In this document: positions 25,859 to 33,761 of the stretch, in pieces
How the letters are laid out: each line of letters starts with the position of its first letter
Position numbering within the stretch: the stretch's first letter is position 1
Position numbers and translations under genes: made by a program
DNA from: Nitrospirota bacterium
GTDB lineage: Bacteria; Nitrospirota; Thermodesulfovibrionia; Thermodesulfovibrionales; JdFR-86
Direction of reading: 5' to 3'
Assembly (NCBI GenBank): GCA_030638335.1
Contig: DAOWET010000283.1
Coordinates: forward strand, 1 to 33,761
DNA length: 33,761 nt
Notes under the pieces: generated by a model
The model's input: the letters and a program-made list of their open reading frames with translations, nothing else
Told to the model about the DNA's origin: nothing
Database searches by the model: none

Positions 25859-28170
25859 TGAGAAGAAGAGTTGCACTTATATTTCTATTGATGGCAGTAC
25901 TGGCTGTTGCCGGCTGCTTCGGAAAATCTCCTGGAGCGGTCCAGCAGGACCTCGGGATGACAGTGGTGGACTCTGTGGTCGTCTCGGACCGAAGGGTGGA
26001 GATGCAGATGGACGGAGAGTTCAGCTCATCGTATTCGGTGCGGAAATCCTCTGACCCTTATGTGGCGATAGTTGAGCTTCCTGGTGTGGCTGTGGGAGAT
26101 TTTGCGGGCTCCATCCCCTCTGACAAGGAAGGCATCTCCGAGGTGAGGCTTGTGATGGTACAGACCCCGGTTTTGCTTACGAGGGTTGAGATAGTTTTCA
26201 GCGAGCCCCTGGAGCTCATTGCCTCAAAGCACGGGCAGACACTCGTGCTTGACGCGCTGGAAGGCGGCGCTGCAGTGCAGGAGGAGGTGGCCAGGCCTTT
26301 GCCTATCGCCTCCACGATGACCGCTGAGGGGCTTGAGGTTATCGAACTCTTGCCAGCAACAGAGATAACGGCCCTTGCAATTGTGACCACCGGAGGCCAG
26401 ACAAAGCTTGTGATCTATGGCGATGGTTCAATGGAGCCTGATATTTTCACCCTGCCCGGAAGGATAGTCATCGATGTGCCAGGGGTTTCCATAAAGGCCC
26501 CCATGCCCTCCAAGCTTGAGAGGCCGATGCGTGATATCAGGTTCGGCTCCTATGACGATAAGGTAAGGCTTGTGCTTGATATGGAGCATGAGGGTGAGTT
26601 CCTGGCGATCACAAAGGACAACATCATAGAGCTAAGCGTGTCAGTGGAAGAGGCGCGCGCGACCATGTTCGGCGCTGGAGAGTCCGCGGCGGTGCCAATC
26701 AGCGCACAGGTAGAGACGCTTGAGGCCCCTGAAGGCGAAGAGGTGGAGGCGCTTGAAGTGCCTGAGGACCAGGAGATGGCCGGGATGGAGCCTGCGGAGG
26801 ACTTTGCCGAGGCACCTGAGATCTATGATGAGGATGTGGAAGCCCTTGACGAGACCGGTGTCGAAGAAGAGCCGGTAAAGGGCGGGATAGCAGGCTATTT
26901 GGGAGACCCCAGTGCTGTTTATGGCCAGCAGTATACGGGCAAGACCATCTCGCTTGATTTCCAGGACGCGGACGTGGTTCCCATATACAGGTTCCTGGCC
27001 GATATCGGCGGGTATAACATTGTGGTGCACCCATCGGTCGCCGGCCGGGTTACGCTAAAGCTCACGGATGTTCCCTGGGACCATGCCCTTGACATAATCC
27101 TGGAACTCTCAGGCAACGGCAAGCAGCTTCAGGGCAACATACTGCGCATAGCCCCGGCAAGTGTTTTTGTGCAGCAGACCGAGGCCAAGGCCAGGCTGAA
27201 GGCCTCGGAGAAAAAGGCCGCAGACCTGCAGCAGGTGGCAATACCTCTTAAATACATCGCGGCCATTGACATGAAGGCCCGGATTGACGAGCGCAAGTCG
27301 GTCCAGGTCAAGGAAAGCAGCGGACAGGTGGCGGACCGCGGAACTATAAGGGTAGACGAGCGGACCAATACGATAATAGTCAGCGACACCGCTGACAACA
27401 TCAAATGGATGCTGGATGAGGAGATCCCTTACTGGGACACGCCTGAGCATACAACACTGCAGGTGCTTATCGAGGCCAAGATCGTGAGCGTCAGGACGGA
27501 CTACGCGCATATCCTCGGCATCCGCTGGGGAGGCAGCGCCAATAGCGACAACTTCTCTTTCATAGACGACGACATGTCATTGGATTTCTCGGTGAACACT
27601 CCCACATCGGGGGCCGGCGCAGATGCCTCGGCAGCGGGTGGTCTGTTGAACATCGGCTATGCGGAGACGTTTAACCTGAACCTGTCCCTGAGCGCGCTTG
27701 AGACGGTGAAGAAGGCAAAGAGCCTTGCCAACCCGCGAGTGATAACCATTGACAAGATGCAGGCGATGATCACCCAGGGCACGGCCATACCGTACGCAAC
27801 GAGCGCCGAAGGCGGCGGAACGACCATCGAGACCAAGGACGCGTCCCTTACCCTGACCGTGACGCCCGAGATACAGCCAAACGGGATAATCAAGCTTGTT
27901 GTGGATGTTAAAAACGACTCGCCCACTACCATAGCTGGCGCGGATGCCCCGGGCATTGACAAGCAGCAGGTAAAGACACAGGCCCTTGTGAAGAACGGCG
28001 AGACCCTGGTGCTTGGCGGCATATTCACGAACACAGAGCAGGAGAGCGAGGTCCGCGTGCCGGTGCTCAGCAGGATACCGGTGCTTGGCTGGCTCTTCAA
28101 GACCCGGACGGTGTCGAGGTTCCCAAACGAGCTTCTTATCTTCATAACCCCGAGGATAATAGGCAATTGA
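25855..28170 (+). CDS. pilQ: Type IV pilus secretin PilQ with N-terminal AMIN-like repeats and lipobox
   Basis: AVAGC lipobox; AMIN-like domains; ISLDFQDADVVPIYRFLADIGGYNIVVHPSVAGRVTLKLTDVPWDHALDIIL; secretin core ending VPVLSRIPVLGWLFKTRTVSRFPNELLIFITPRII. Confidence 0.96.
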   Translation: MMRRRVALIFLLMAVLAVAGCFGKSPGAVQQDLGMTVVDSVVVSDRRVEMQMDGEFSSSYSVRKSSDPYVAIVELPGVAVGDFAGSIPSDKEGISEVRLVMVQTPVLLTRVEIVFSEPLELIASKHGQTLVLDALEGGAAVQEEVARPLPIASTMTAEGLEVIELLPATEITALAIVTTGGQTKLVIYGDGSMEPDIFTLPGRIVIDVPGVSIKAPMPSKLERPMRDIRFGSYDDKVRLVLDMEHEGEFLAITKDNIIELSVSVEEARATMFGAGESAAVPISAQVETLEAPEGEEVEALEVPEDQEMAGMEPAEDFAEAPEIYDEDVEALDETGVEEEPVKGGIAGYLGDPSAVYGQQYTGKTISLDFQDADVVPIYRFLADIGGYNIVVHPSVAGRVTLKLTDVPWDHALDIILELSGNGKQLQGNILRIAPASVFVQQTEAKARLKASEKKAADLQQVAIPLKYIAAIDMKARIDERKSVQVKESSGQVADRGTIRVDERTNTIIVSDTADNIKWMLDEEIPYWDTPEHTTLQVLIEAKIVSVRTDYAHILGIRWGGSANSDNFSFIDDDMSLDFSVNTPTSGAGADASAAGGLLNIGYAETFNLNLSLSALETVKKAKSLANPRVITIDKMQAMITQGTAIPYATSAEGGGTTIETKDASLTLTVTPEIQPNGIIKLVVDVKNDSPTTIAGADAPGIDKQQVKTQALVKNGETLVLGGIFTNTEQESEVRVPVLSRIPVLGWLFKTRTVSRFPNELLIFITPRIIGN

Positions 28171-28384
28171 GACATGGGAGTCCACATATAATGGTGCCCT
28201 CCGGAGGCTTGGGGACAGATAAGGGGCATCCCGGCCATTGGGCAGGCAATGCCATGCATGTGTGTAGAGCGCTTCATATCTCAGGGGAAAGTATCCCTTG
28301 TGAATTTGAGAAGGATGAAGTATATGTTTGATAAATCAAGGGGTTGCAGGTTTTTTCCTGTTGCCGGCCCCAAGGAGCAGGTTC

Positions 28385-28400
28385 TGGCATGCAGTTTGCT
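28385..28400 (+). promoter_or_regulatory. Candidate sigma-54 (-24/-12) promoter
   Basis: TGGCATGCAGTTTGCT, 15/16 to TGGCACRNNNNTTGCW, GG/GC separated by 10 bp; ~112 nt upstream of the 28512 ORF. Confidence 0.5.
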
Positions 28401-28511
28401 TCATTTAATGAAGAGGAGTTCTGTGTATATAGGGATGAAATTGATAGGCAGCACTCATATATATCCCCCCGGGGGGTCGGGGGGCACATCTGAAAGCGGA
28501 GGTCATCTGAT

Positions 28512-31500
28512 ATGAGACGGAAGGCGTTTCCATATTATGTCCTGACAGGCATTGCACTCATTTTGTTATTTATTGTTTCCTGCGGTAACCAAGACGGAGG
28601 ATCGCCCGTGGTAGATTCCGGCGACCCCGCCGGCAACAGCGCCGGTATGCGGGACGCCATGGGCGGGTTCATCGATGATGCATTTAATTTAACCAATGCT
28701 ATCGATGATGACCAGTCAAACCCTTCCTCAGCCTATGATATTGGGCAGAATGTATTTTTTACTGTCTGGGCTGATGCGCGTCACCAAGACCCCTATGGTA
28801 AAGACATATATGGTGCATTTATTAATGCCTTTGATGGTGCTATCATGAGTGAGATCGTTATCGCCAACTCAACGGGCAACGAGATCCAGCCTTCTGTCGC
28901 CTTTGATTGGCGGAACAAACGTCATCTGGTGGCATTTACAAACAGTGCGGACAAACATATTTGGGGCCGTTTTGTAAACGCCACAACCTATAACTTTGCT
29001 GGCATGGGCGATAATTTCCCTATTGCGATGTTAAACTCAACCGTTGACAGAACCGTGCCATATGGTTCTGGGCAGATAGCTGTAGCCGGAACAGTCACAA
29101 ATACTGTTGGTACTGCTGATGGAACTAATGGCACTTTTTCCATCGATCTTTTATCAAACCCTCCAGTTCCAAATCCTGCATTTATAAATATGCCATATGG
29201 CTCAGGGGTCGCGAATATTACTGCTGCCACCTCTGTGTCTTTTGGTACGTTAGGGATATTTGAGGATGGAGTTCAGGTCGGATGGGAAGACGCCTTCAAC
29301 GGCATTATAAGTGGTTCACGTACAGGTGGGCCTAATGCTACACAAACATCGTCTGGCGTTGCGGATACTTATACCTATCCATTTACACTTACAAATACCC
29401 CTGTGGCAACAGGTACTGTGGATATTGTTTATGATGATGGTTCTACAACTGACAGGATAGCCTATGATGATGGCTTCGGGACATTTATTTTAAATACTCC
29501 TAATCCTTCAGGCTTCCCAACTCTTGATATAGTTCAGTCAGCTGTTGATTACAACACAGGTGTAGTGTCTCTTGTTTTTGAGAACGATGTAACCAGTTAT
29601 AAATTCTCTGCTGGAGCTGGAGTGGAAGGCCCATATGATGCGACCCTTATTAATTCACCTATAAAACCAGGCTCTTTGTATCTTTATTCTGGCGCAACAA
29701 GTATAGGTTCTGACCTTAGCGGTTCGGGAACTTTTGACTCCCCTGGCGGGGAGCTGGATGTTATCAATAACACACCGACCATAGACTACTGGACAGGTGT
29801 GCTTAATGATATATATTTCTCAACAGGAAATTATCCTGCCATAGGTGTTGACCTTACTGCCACGTACACGATAAATTCCCCGCAGGCTGGCGACACTGTT
29901 TCCCTTGATTATATAACTGGTAGTGCTTCAAATCTTTTTAATACAGCGGCCTCATATGTTGATTACAGCGATGGGATGCTGTATCTTGATTACACCGCAG
30001 GGCTGGAGCCGTTACTTAATGTTGAGATCACATCCGAGTATCAGTATAGCCAGAATAGTGAACTGGTTCATGATATCTCATATTATACAGCTTATCAGGA
30101 GAGTCCTCATGTGGTTTATAATGAGGTTGATGATCTGTTCCATGTGACCTGGCTTTCCACCACCAATAAGTCCAATAACGTGCATTATCAATGGACAGAC
30201 CCTAATTATGTCTGTTCAAATGGCTACAATGATGGTAATGGCTGGAATGATACCTCAGGCGATACCAATATATTCGACTTCACCTATGTATTGGAGCCAG
30301 GTGTGGACAGCAAGATGGTTCGCTACCGTAATGTTTCCTTTGATGATTACTTAAAAGGCGATGGTGATGATGGCTCTGGTAGTACTGATGATTATATAGA
30401 CGAGATATACAATTATGGTTACGATCTGGATGGTGATGGCACGCCTGATGATATGGACGGCGATGGCATTGCGGATCTGGACTTCTCGCCCATTGACAGT
30501 GAGATCATTGATGCCAGCAAGTTCAGGTACAATACGTTCAAAGAAGAGTTTGTATGTGAAGAGTTAAGCGAGACACTGACAGTTACGCTTGCGCTTACAG
30601 AGTACAATTTTGAGAGTGACCCGCATATTTCCTATAATCCTGTTAACGGTAATCCAGTTGCCTTATGGTCAGGTCAGGACAAGACTATTGATCTCGTATA
30701 TGTGTGGAACAGGACGGGAGAGAAGAAGACTATAGATGGCGTTGAATATATTTTCTGGAAAGGCTGGAAGGAGACCAAGACAGGACCAGGTTTTAGTGCT
30801 AATTCAGCTCAGCGCATCGTGGCCGTGACAAATGATTTCAACACATGGTACGACAACTACCTTGAGGTGGCCGGTTCTTCTGCCGACAGGAGGCCCTGGG
30901 CTGCAACGGACATCTACACGGAAAACATGCTCGTGGTCTGGGAGAGCCAGAACGCCACTGACAAGGACATATACGGGCAGTTCATTGAGATGCAGAACTT
31001 CCAGACGGACGTGGGAGATCAGATCGAGATATCCACGGAACAGTTTGACCAGTCAGTCCCTCGCGTGAGCTTTGATTCCGTGAACGAGCGTTTCATGGTC
31101 ATCTGGGAGGATGCCAGGAACACCGCAGTGAACCTCTCCAACATGGATATATTCGGGCAGTTTGTTGATGGTGCAAACGGACAGCTCTCAGGTTCCAACT
31201 TCTCCATTACCGTAAATACGGGCAACCAGCAACAGCCATCGGTGGCTTTTGGCGATTTCGACCGCAGGAATTTCCTCATAACATGGAAGGACGGACGCGA
31301 CCCCGGTAACGCGGACGTATGGGGGCAGCTCTGGGAGTTCTCAGAGGCCCCACAGCTCCTGATCACGGACGACCTTGGAGACCCCATTTATGACCAGACA
31401 CTGAGGTTTGGCGGGGTACCGGTATACTCAAGCGAAGAGATCATCTTCCGCATCCAGAACAACGGTAATGCCCCGCTGGTCATAAACTCCATCACAGCCG

Positions 31501-33761
31501 AATCGGACGTGAGCCTTGTCTCCGACCCGGACATCCCGTTCAACATGACCACATCGCCTCCAAGCAGCATCAACCCGGGCAGCTACCACTCCATGACCGT
31601 GAAGTTCGCCCCCAAGATAGCCAACACCTACAGCGGTATTGACAGCTCCATACTCATCACCTCTAACGGCGGCATCACGCGCCTTTACTTCAGCGGCTAT
31701 GGCATTGGCGAGGACCCGTTCATAACAACCGAAGCCCTTCCCGACGCCGCGCTCTCAAACACCTACACCGCTACACTTGAGGGCTCGGGCGGCACAGTTC
31801 CCTACAGCTGGGCGGTAACGAGCGGCGTTATAACAAACGGCCTTTCCCTTGACGGAGACCTTGGCACTATCACAGGCACCCCAAACGCGTCAGGCCCCAT
31901 GTACTTCACCATCCAACTCATAGACAATGCCAACAAGACCACCTCAAAGAGCCTCTCGATCACCGTACTGGAAATGGCCATTACCACCTCCACTCTGTCC
32001 GACGCGGCGGAGGGAGTGCTTTATTCGGACACTATAGATGTGGCTGGTGGCACCGGGCCTTATACATGGGAAAGGCTCTCAGGAGCCCTGCCTGCAGGTA
32101 TTCCTGATATAGACGATACACCAATAGCAGGCACAAGCTACACGCTCACAGGCACGCCCACGGACCTCGGAAGCTTTACCTTCACGGTTCAGGTCACTGA
32201 CTCGAGCGGCGTCCCGAAGACCGCTACCAAGAGCCTCACACTGACCGTCTCATCCGAGGTGCGTATCACCTCCACCTCACCGCTACCAAGCGCGGTCCTG
32301 GGTGAGTACTATACACATACCATGCAGGGCGAGGGAGGAACCCCTCCATATGTATGGGAGGTTGACAGCGGCCAGCTCCCGGACGGACTGGACATACACA
32401 AGAACTCGGGGATTGTCTATGGCACCCCAGGCCTGGAAGGCACGTTTACAGCTGACATACGTCTCACTGACAATAACTTCGTAAACACGGTATCTACTTT
32501 CGAACTTTCAGTCGGCGATCTCAGCATTGTCACGGACTCTGTCTCTGACGGTTCTCTGGATACTTATTATTCGGCCACGATACAGGCCTCTGGCGGGACC
32601 AGCCCCTACACCTGGACGCTGGACCCCAATGACCTTCCCGATGGGCTGTTGCTTAACACTACCGATTCTCCTCCAAACGCGATCATCAACGGCACCCCAA
32701 CGTTGATCGGTTCATTTTCATTCCTTGTAAACGCCACTGACACCAGCTCTCCCTCGGCGCTTACCGTCCAGAAGATATTCAATATAGACATCACCTCGCT
32801 TGTAATAAATACCATCTCGCTCTCTGACGGCGCACAGGACATCGCCTATGCCCAGCTTATTGAGGCGGGCGGGGGAACCGATATCCATACATGGCGCGTT
32901 ATAGCGGGTGTGCTGCCCACAGGCCTTGCCCTTGATGCCAATACCGGCTATATCAGCGGTATGCCTGCCTCTGTCGGGACGAGCTGGTTCATCGTGGAGG
33001 TGGAGGACAGCGATGGTGCTGTGGCCACCCAGAAGCTCAATATAACGATCAGCGATCTGAACATTACCACAGAGGACCCGTTGACACCTGCCTCGGAAAG
33101 CGAATACTACGCGGAATTCCTTGCGGTGGAAGGCGGCACCTCGCCCTACACCTGGTCATACACGGGCACGCTTCCAGCCACCATGGCCTTCAACTCCAAC
33201 GGCCTTATAAACGGCACCCCATCTGTTGGGGACAAGGGTAACTACAAGATAACGGCCTTTGTCAACGACACCACGGGCCTCAGGGTGAGCAAGGAGTTCT
33301 CCTTCACGGTCTATGATATAAGGATAACGACCATATCGCTCTCCGCAGGCGTTGTTGACCTGGCCTATTCCCAGATACTGGAGGCCTCCGGTGGAGACGA
33401 GATCTACACCTGGAGCATTGACGCGGGAGTGCTTCCCACCGGGCTTACGCTTGATGACTCTTCCGGCTACATAAGCGGCACGCCCACGACACAGGGCACG
33501 ACCACCTTCAGGATAAAGGTGGAGGACTCAACCGGAGACGTGGCTACGCAGGTCTTCTCAATCACGATCTCCGACCTGAACATAACCACGGAGGACCCGC
33601 TTAACCCGGCCTCCGAGGGAGTGTACTACAGCGAGTTCCTGGCGGTTGAGGGCGGTGCATCCCCATATTCCTGGTGGTACACGGGTACGCTTCCAGCCAC
33701 CATGAGCTTTGCCTCAAACGGCCTGATAAACGGCTCCCCAGCGATCGGAGACAAGGGTAAC
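28512..33761 (+). CDS. Giant multidomain surface lipoprotein/adhesin (3' truncated by window edge)
   Basis: Open frame of 1750 codons from ATG to last base, GGAGG RBS at 28498-28502; lipobox LLFIVSC; propeller-like motifs, DLDGDGTPDDMDGDGIADLD, HYDIN-like and Ig-like repeats. Absent from ORF track because no stop lies in the window. Confidence 0.93.
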   Translation, partial: MRRKAFPYYVLTGIALILLFIVSCGNQDGGSPVVDSGDPAGNSAGMRDAMGGFIDDAFNLTNAIDDDQSNPSSAYDIGQNVFFTVWADARHQDPYGKDIYGAFINAFDGAIMSEIVIANSTGNEIQPSVAFDWRNKRHLVAFTNSADKHIWGRFVNATTYNFAGMGDNFPIAMLNSTVDRTVPYGSGQIAVAGTVTNTVGTADGTNGTFSIDLLSNPPVPNPAFINMPYGSGVANITAATSVSFGTLGIFEDGVQVGWEDAFNGIISGSRTGGPNATQTSSGVADTYTYPFTLTNTPVATGTVDIVYDDGSTTDRIAYDDGFGTFILNTPNPSGFPTLDIVQSAVDYNTGVVSLVFENDVTSYKFSAGAGVEGPYDATLINSPIKPGSLYLYSGATSIGSDLSGSGTFDSPGGELDVINNTPTIDYWTGVLNDIYFSTGNYPAIGVDLTATYTINSPQAGDTVSLDYITGSASNLFNTAASYVDYSDGMLYLDYTAGLEPLLNVEITSEYQYSQNSELVHDISYYTAYQESPHVVYNEVDDLFHVTWLSTTNKSNNVHYQWTDPNYVCSNGYNDGNGWNDTSGDTNIFDFTYVLEPGVDSKMVRYRNVSFDDYLKGDGDDGSGSTDDYIDEIYNYGYDLDGDGTPDDMDGDGIADLDFSPIDSEIIDASKFRYNTFKEEFVCEELSETLTVTLALTEYNFESDPHISYNPVNGNPVALWSGQDKTIDLVYVWNRTGEKKTIDGVEYIFWKGWKETKTGPGFSANSAQRIVAVTNDFNTWYDNYLEVAGSSADRRPWAATDIYTENMLVVWESQNATDKDIYGQFIEMQNFQTDVGDQIEISTEQFDQSVPRVSFDSVNERFMVIWEDARNTAVNLSNMDIFGQFVDGANGQLSGSNFSITVNTGNQQQPSVAFGDFDRRNFLITWKDGRDPGNADVWGQLWEFSEAPQLLITDDLGDPIYDQTLRFGGVPVYSSEEIIFRIQNNGNAPLVINSITAESDVSLVSDPDIPFNMTTSPPSSINPGSYHSMTVKFAPKIANTYSGIDSSILITSNGGITRLYFSGYGIGEDPFITTEALPDAALSNTYTATLEGSGGTVPYSWAVTSGVITNGLSLDGDLGTITGTPNASGPMYFTIQLIDNANKTTSKSLSITVLEMAITTSTLSDAAEGVLYSDTIDVAGGTGPYTWERLSGALPAGIPDIDDTPIAGTSYTLTGTPTDLGSFTFTVQVTDSSGVPKTATKSLTLTVSSEVRITSTSPLPSAVLGEYYTHTMQGEGGTPPYVWEVDSGQLPDGLDIHKNSGIVYGTPGLEGTFTADIRLTDNNFVNTVSTFELSVGDLSIVTDSVSDGSLDTYYSATIQASGGTSPYTWTLDPNDLPDGLLLNTTDSPPNAIINGTPTLIGSFSFLVNATDTSSPSALTVQKIFNIDITSLVINTISLSDGAQDIAYAQLIEAGGGTDIHTWRVIAGVLPTGLALDANTGYISGMPASVGTSWFIVEVEDSDGAVATQKLNITISDLNITTEDPLTPASESEYYAEFLAVEGGTSPYTWSYTGTLPATMAFNSNGLINGTPSVGDKGNYKITAFVNDTTGLRVSKEFSFTVYDIRITTISLSAGVVDLAYSQILEASGGDEIYTWSIDAGVLPTGLTLDDSSGYISGTPTTQGTTTFRIKVEDSTGDVATQVFSITISDLNITTEDPLNPASEGVYYSEFLAVEGGASPYSWWYTGTLPATMSFASNGLINGSPAIGDKGN
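32799..33761 (+). repeat. 519-bp (173-aa) higher-order tandem repeat of paired Ig-like domains inside the giant CDS
   Basis: gcctat..cag at 32841/33360, ctgaacat(t/a)accac at 33057/33576, ggcct(t/g)ataaacggc at 33201/33720, each offset exactly 519 bp. Confidence 0.85.

Noticed and set aside
28249-28515. 88-aa ORF between pilQ and the giant lipoprotein gene
   Set aside because: Overlaps the candidate promoter, leader and start codon of 28512; no RBS or recognisable motif.
1-33761. tRNA/rRNA genes and IS elements
   Set aside because: No convincing T-loop/acceptor signatures, rRNA sequence or transposase frame seen by eye on either strand.

Overview
33.8 kb bacterial window, mostly GC-rich, with the look of a Nitrospirota/deltaproteobacterial-type chromosome. 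The left two-thirds is mostly housekeeping and signalling: an ECF/CbiO-type ATPase fragment, a PAS histidine kinase, YkgJ-like Cys-cluster proteins, small lipoproteins, two chemoreceptors (one with a CZB domain), a DUF89/ARMT1-like protein, a YrdC/Sua5 protein, tmk, a MetE/UROD-like protein, a split-Soret-type cytochrome, a PIN protein, a NadE-family protein, coaX, a Usp, a TonB-like protein and truB. The right third is a pilMNOPQ operon followed by a giant lipoprotein ORF. That ORF (28512 to beyond the window end, 1750 codons with no stop) is missing from the supplied ORF track. It has seven propeller-blade-like motifs, a DxDGDG calcium-type loop, a HYDIN-like module and at least eight Ig-like repeats, with an AT-rich segment embedded in GC-rich flanks. 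Other main observations: (i) the NadE-family protein has lost its glutaminase Cys and several synthetase motifs, so it is a likely pseudoenzyme; (ii) a dispersed intergenic repeat family in both orientations carries short hairpins with covarying stems; (iii) there is a ~105-bp imperfect palindrome directly after a stop codon; (iv) several genes have a -10-like hexamer 5-6 nt before the ATG, suggesting leaderless mRNAs; (v) PilQ has a lipobox while PilP lacks one. All assignments come from reading motifs by eye; no searches were run.
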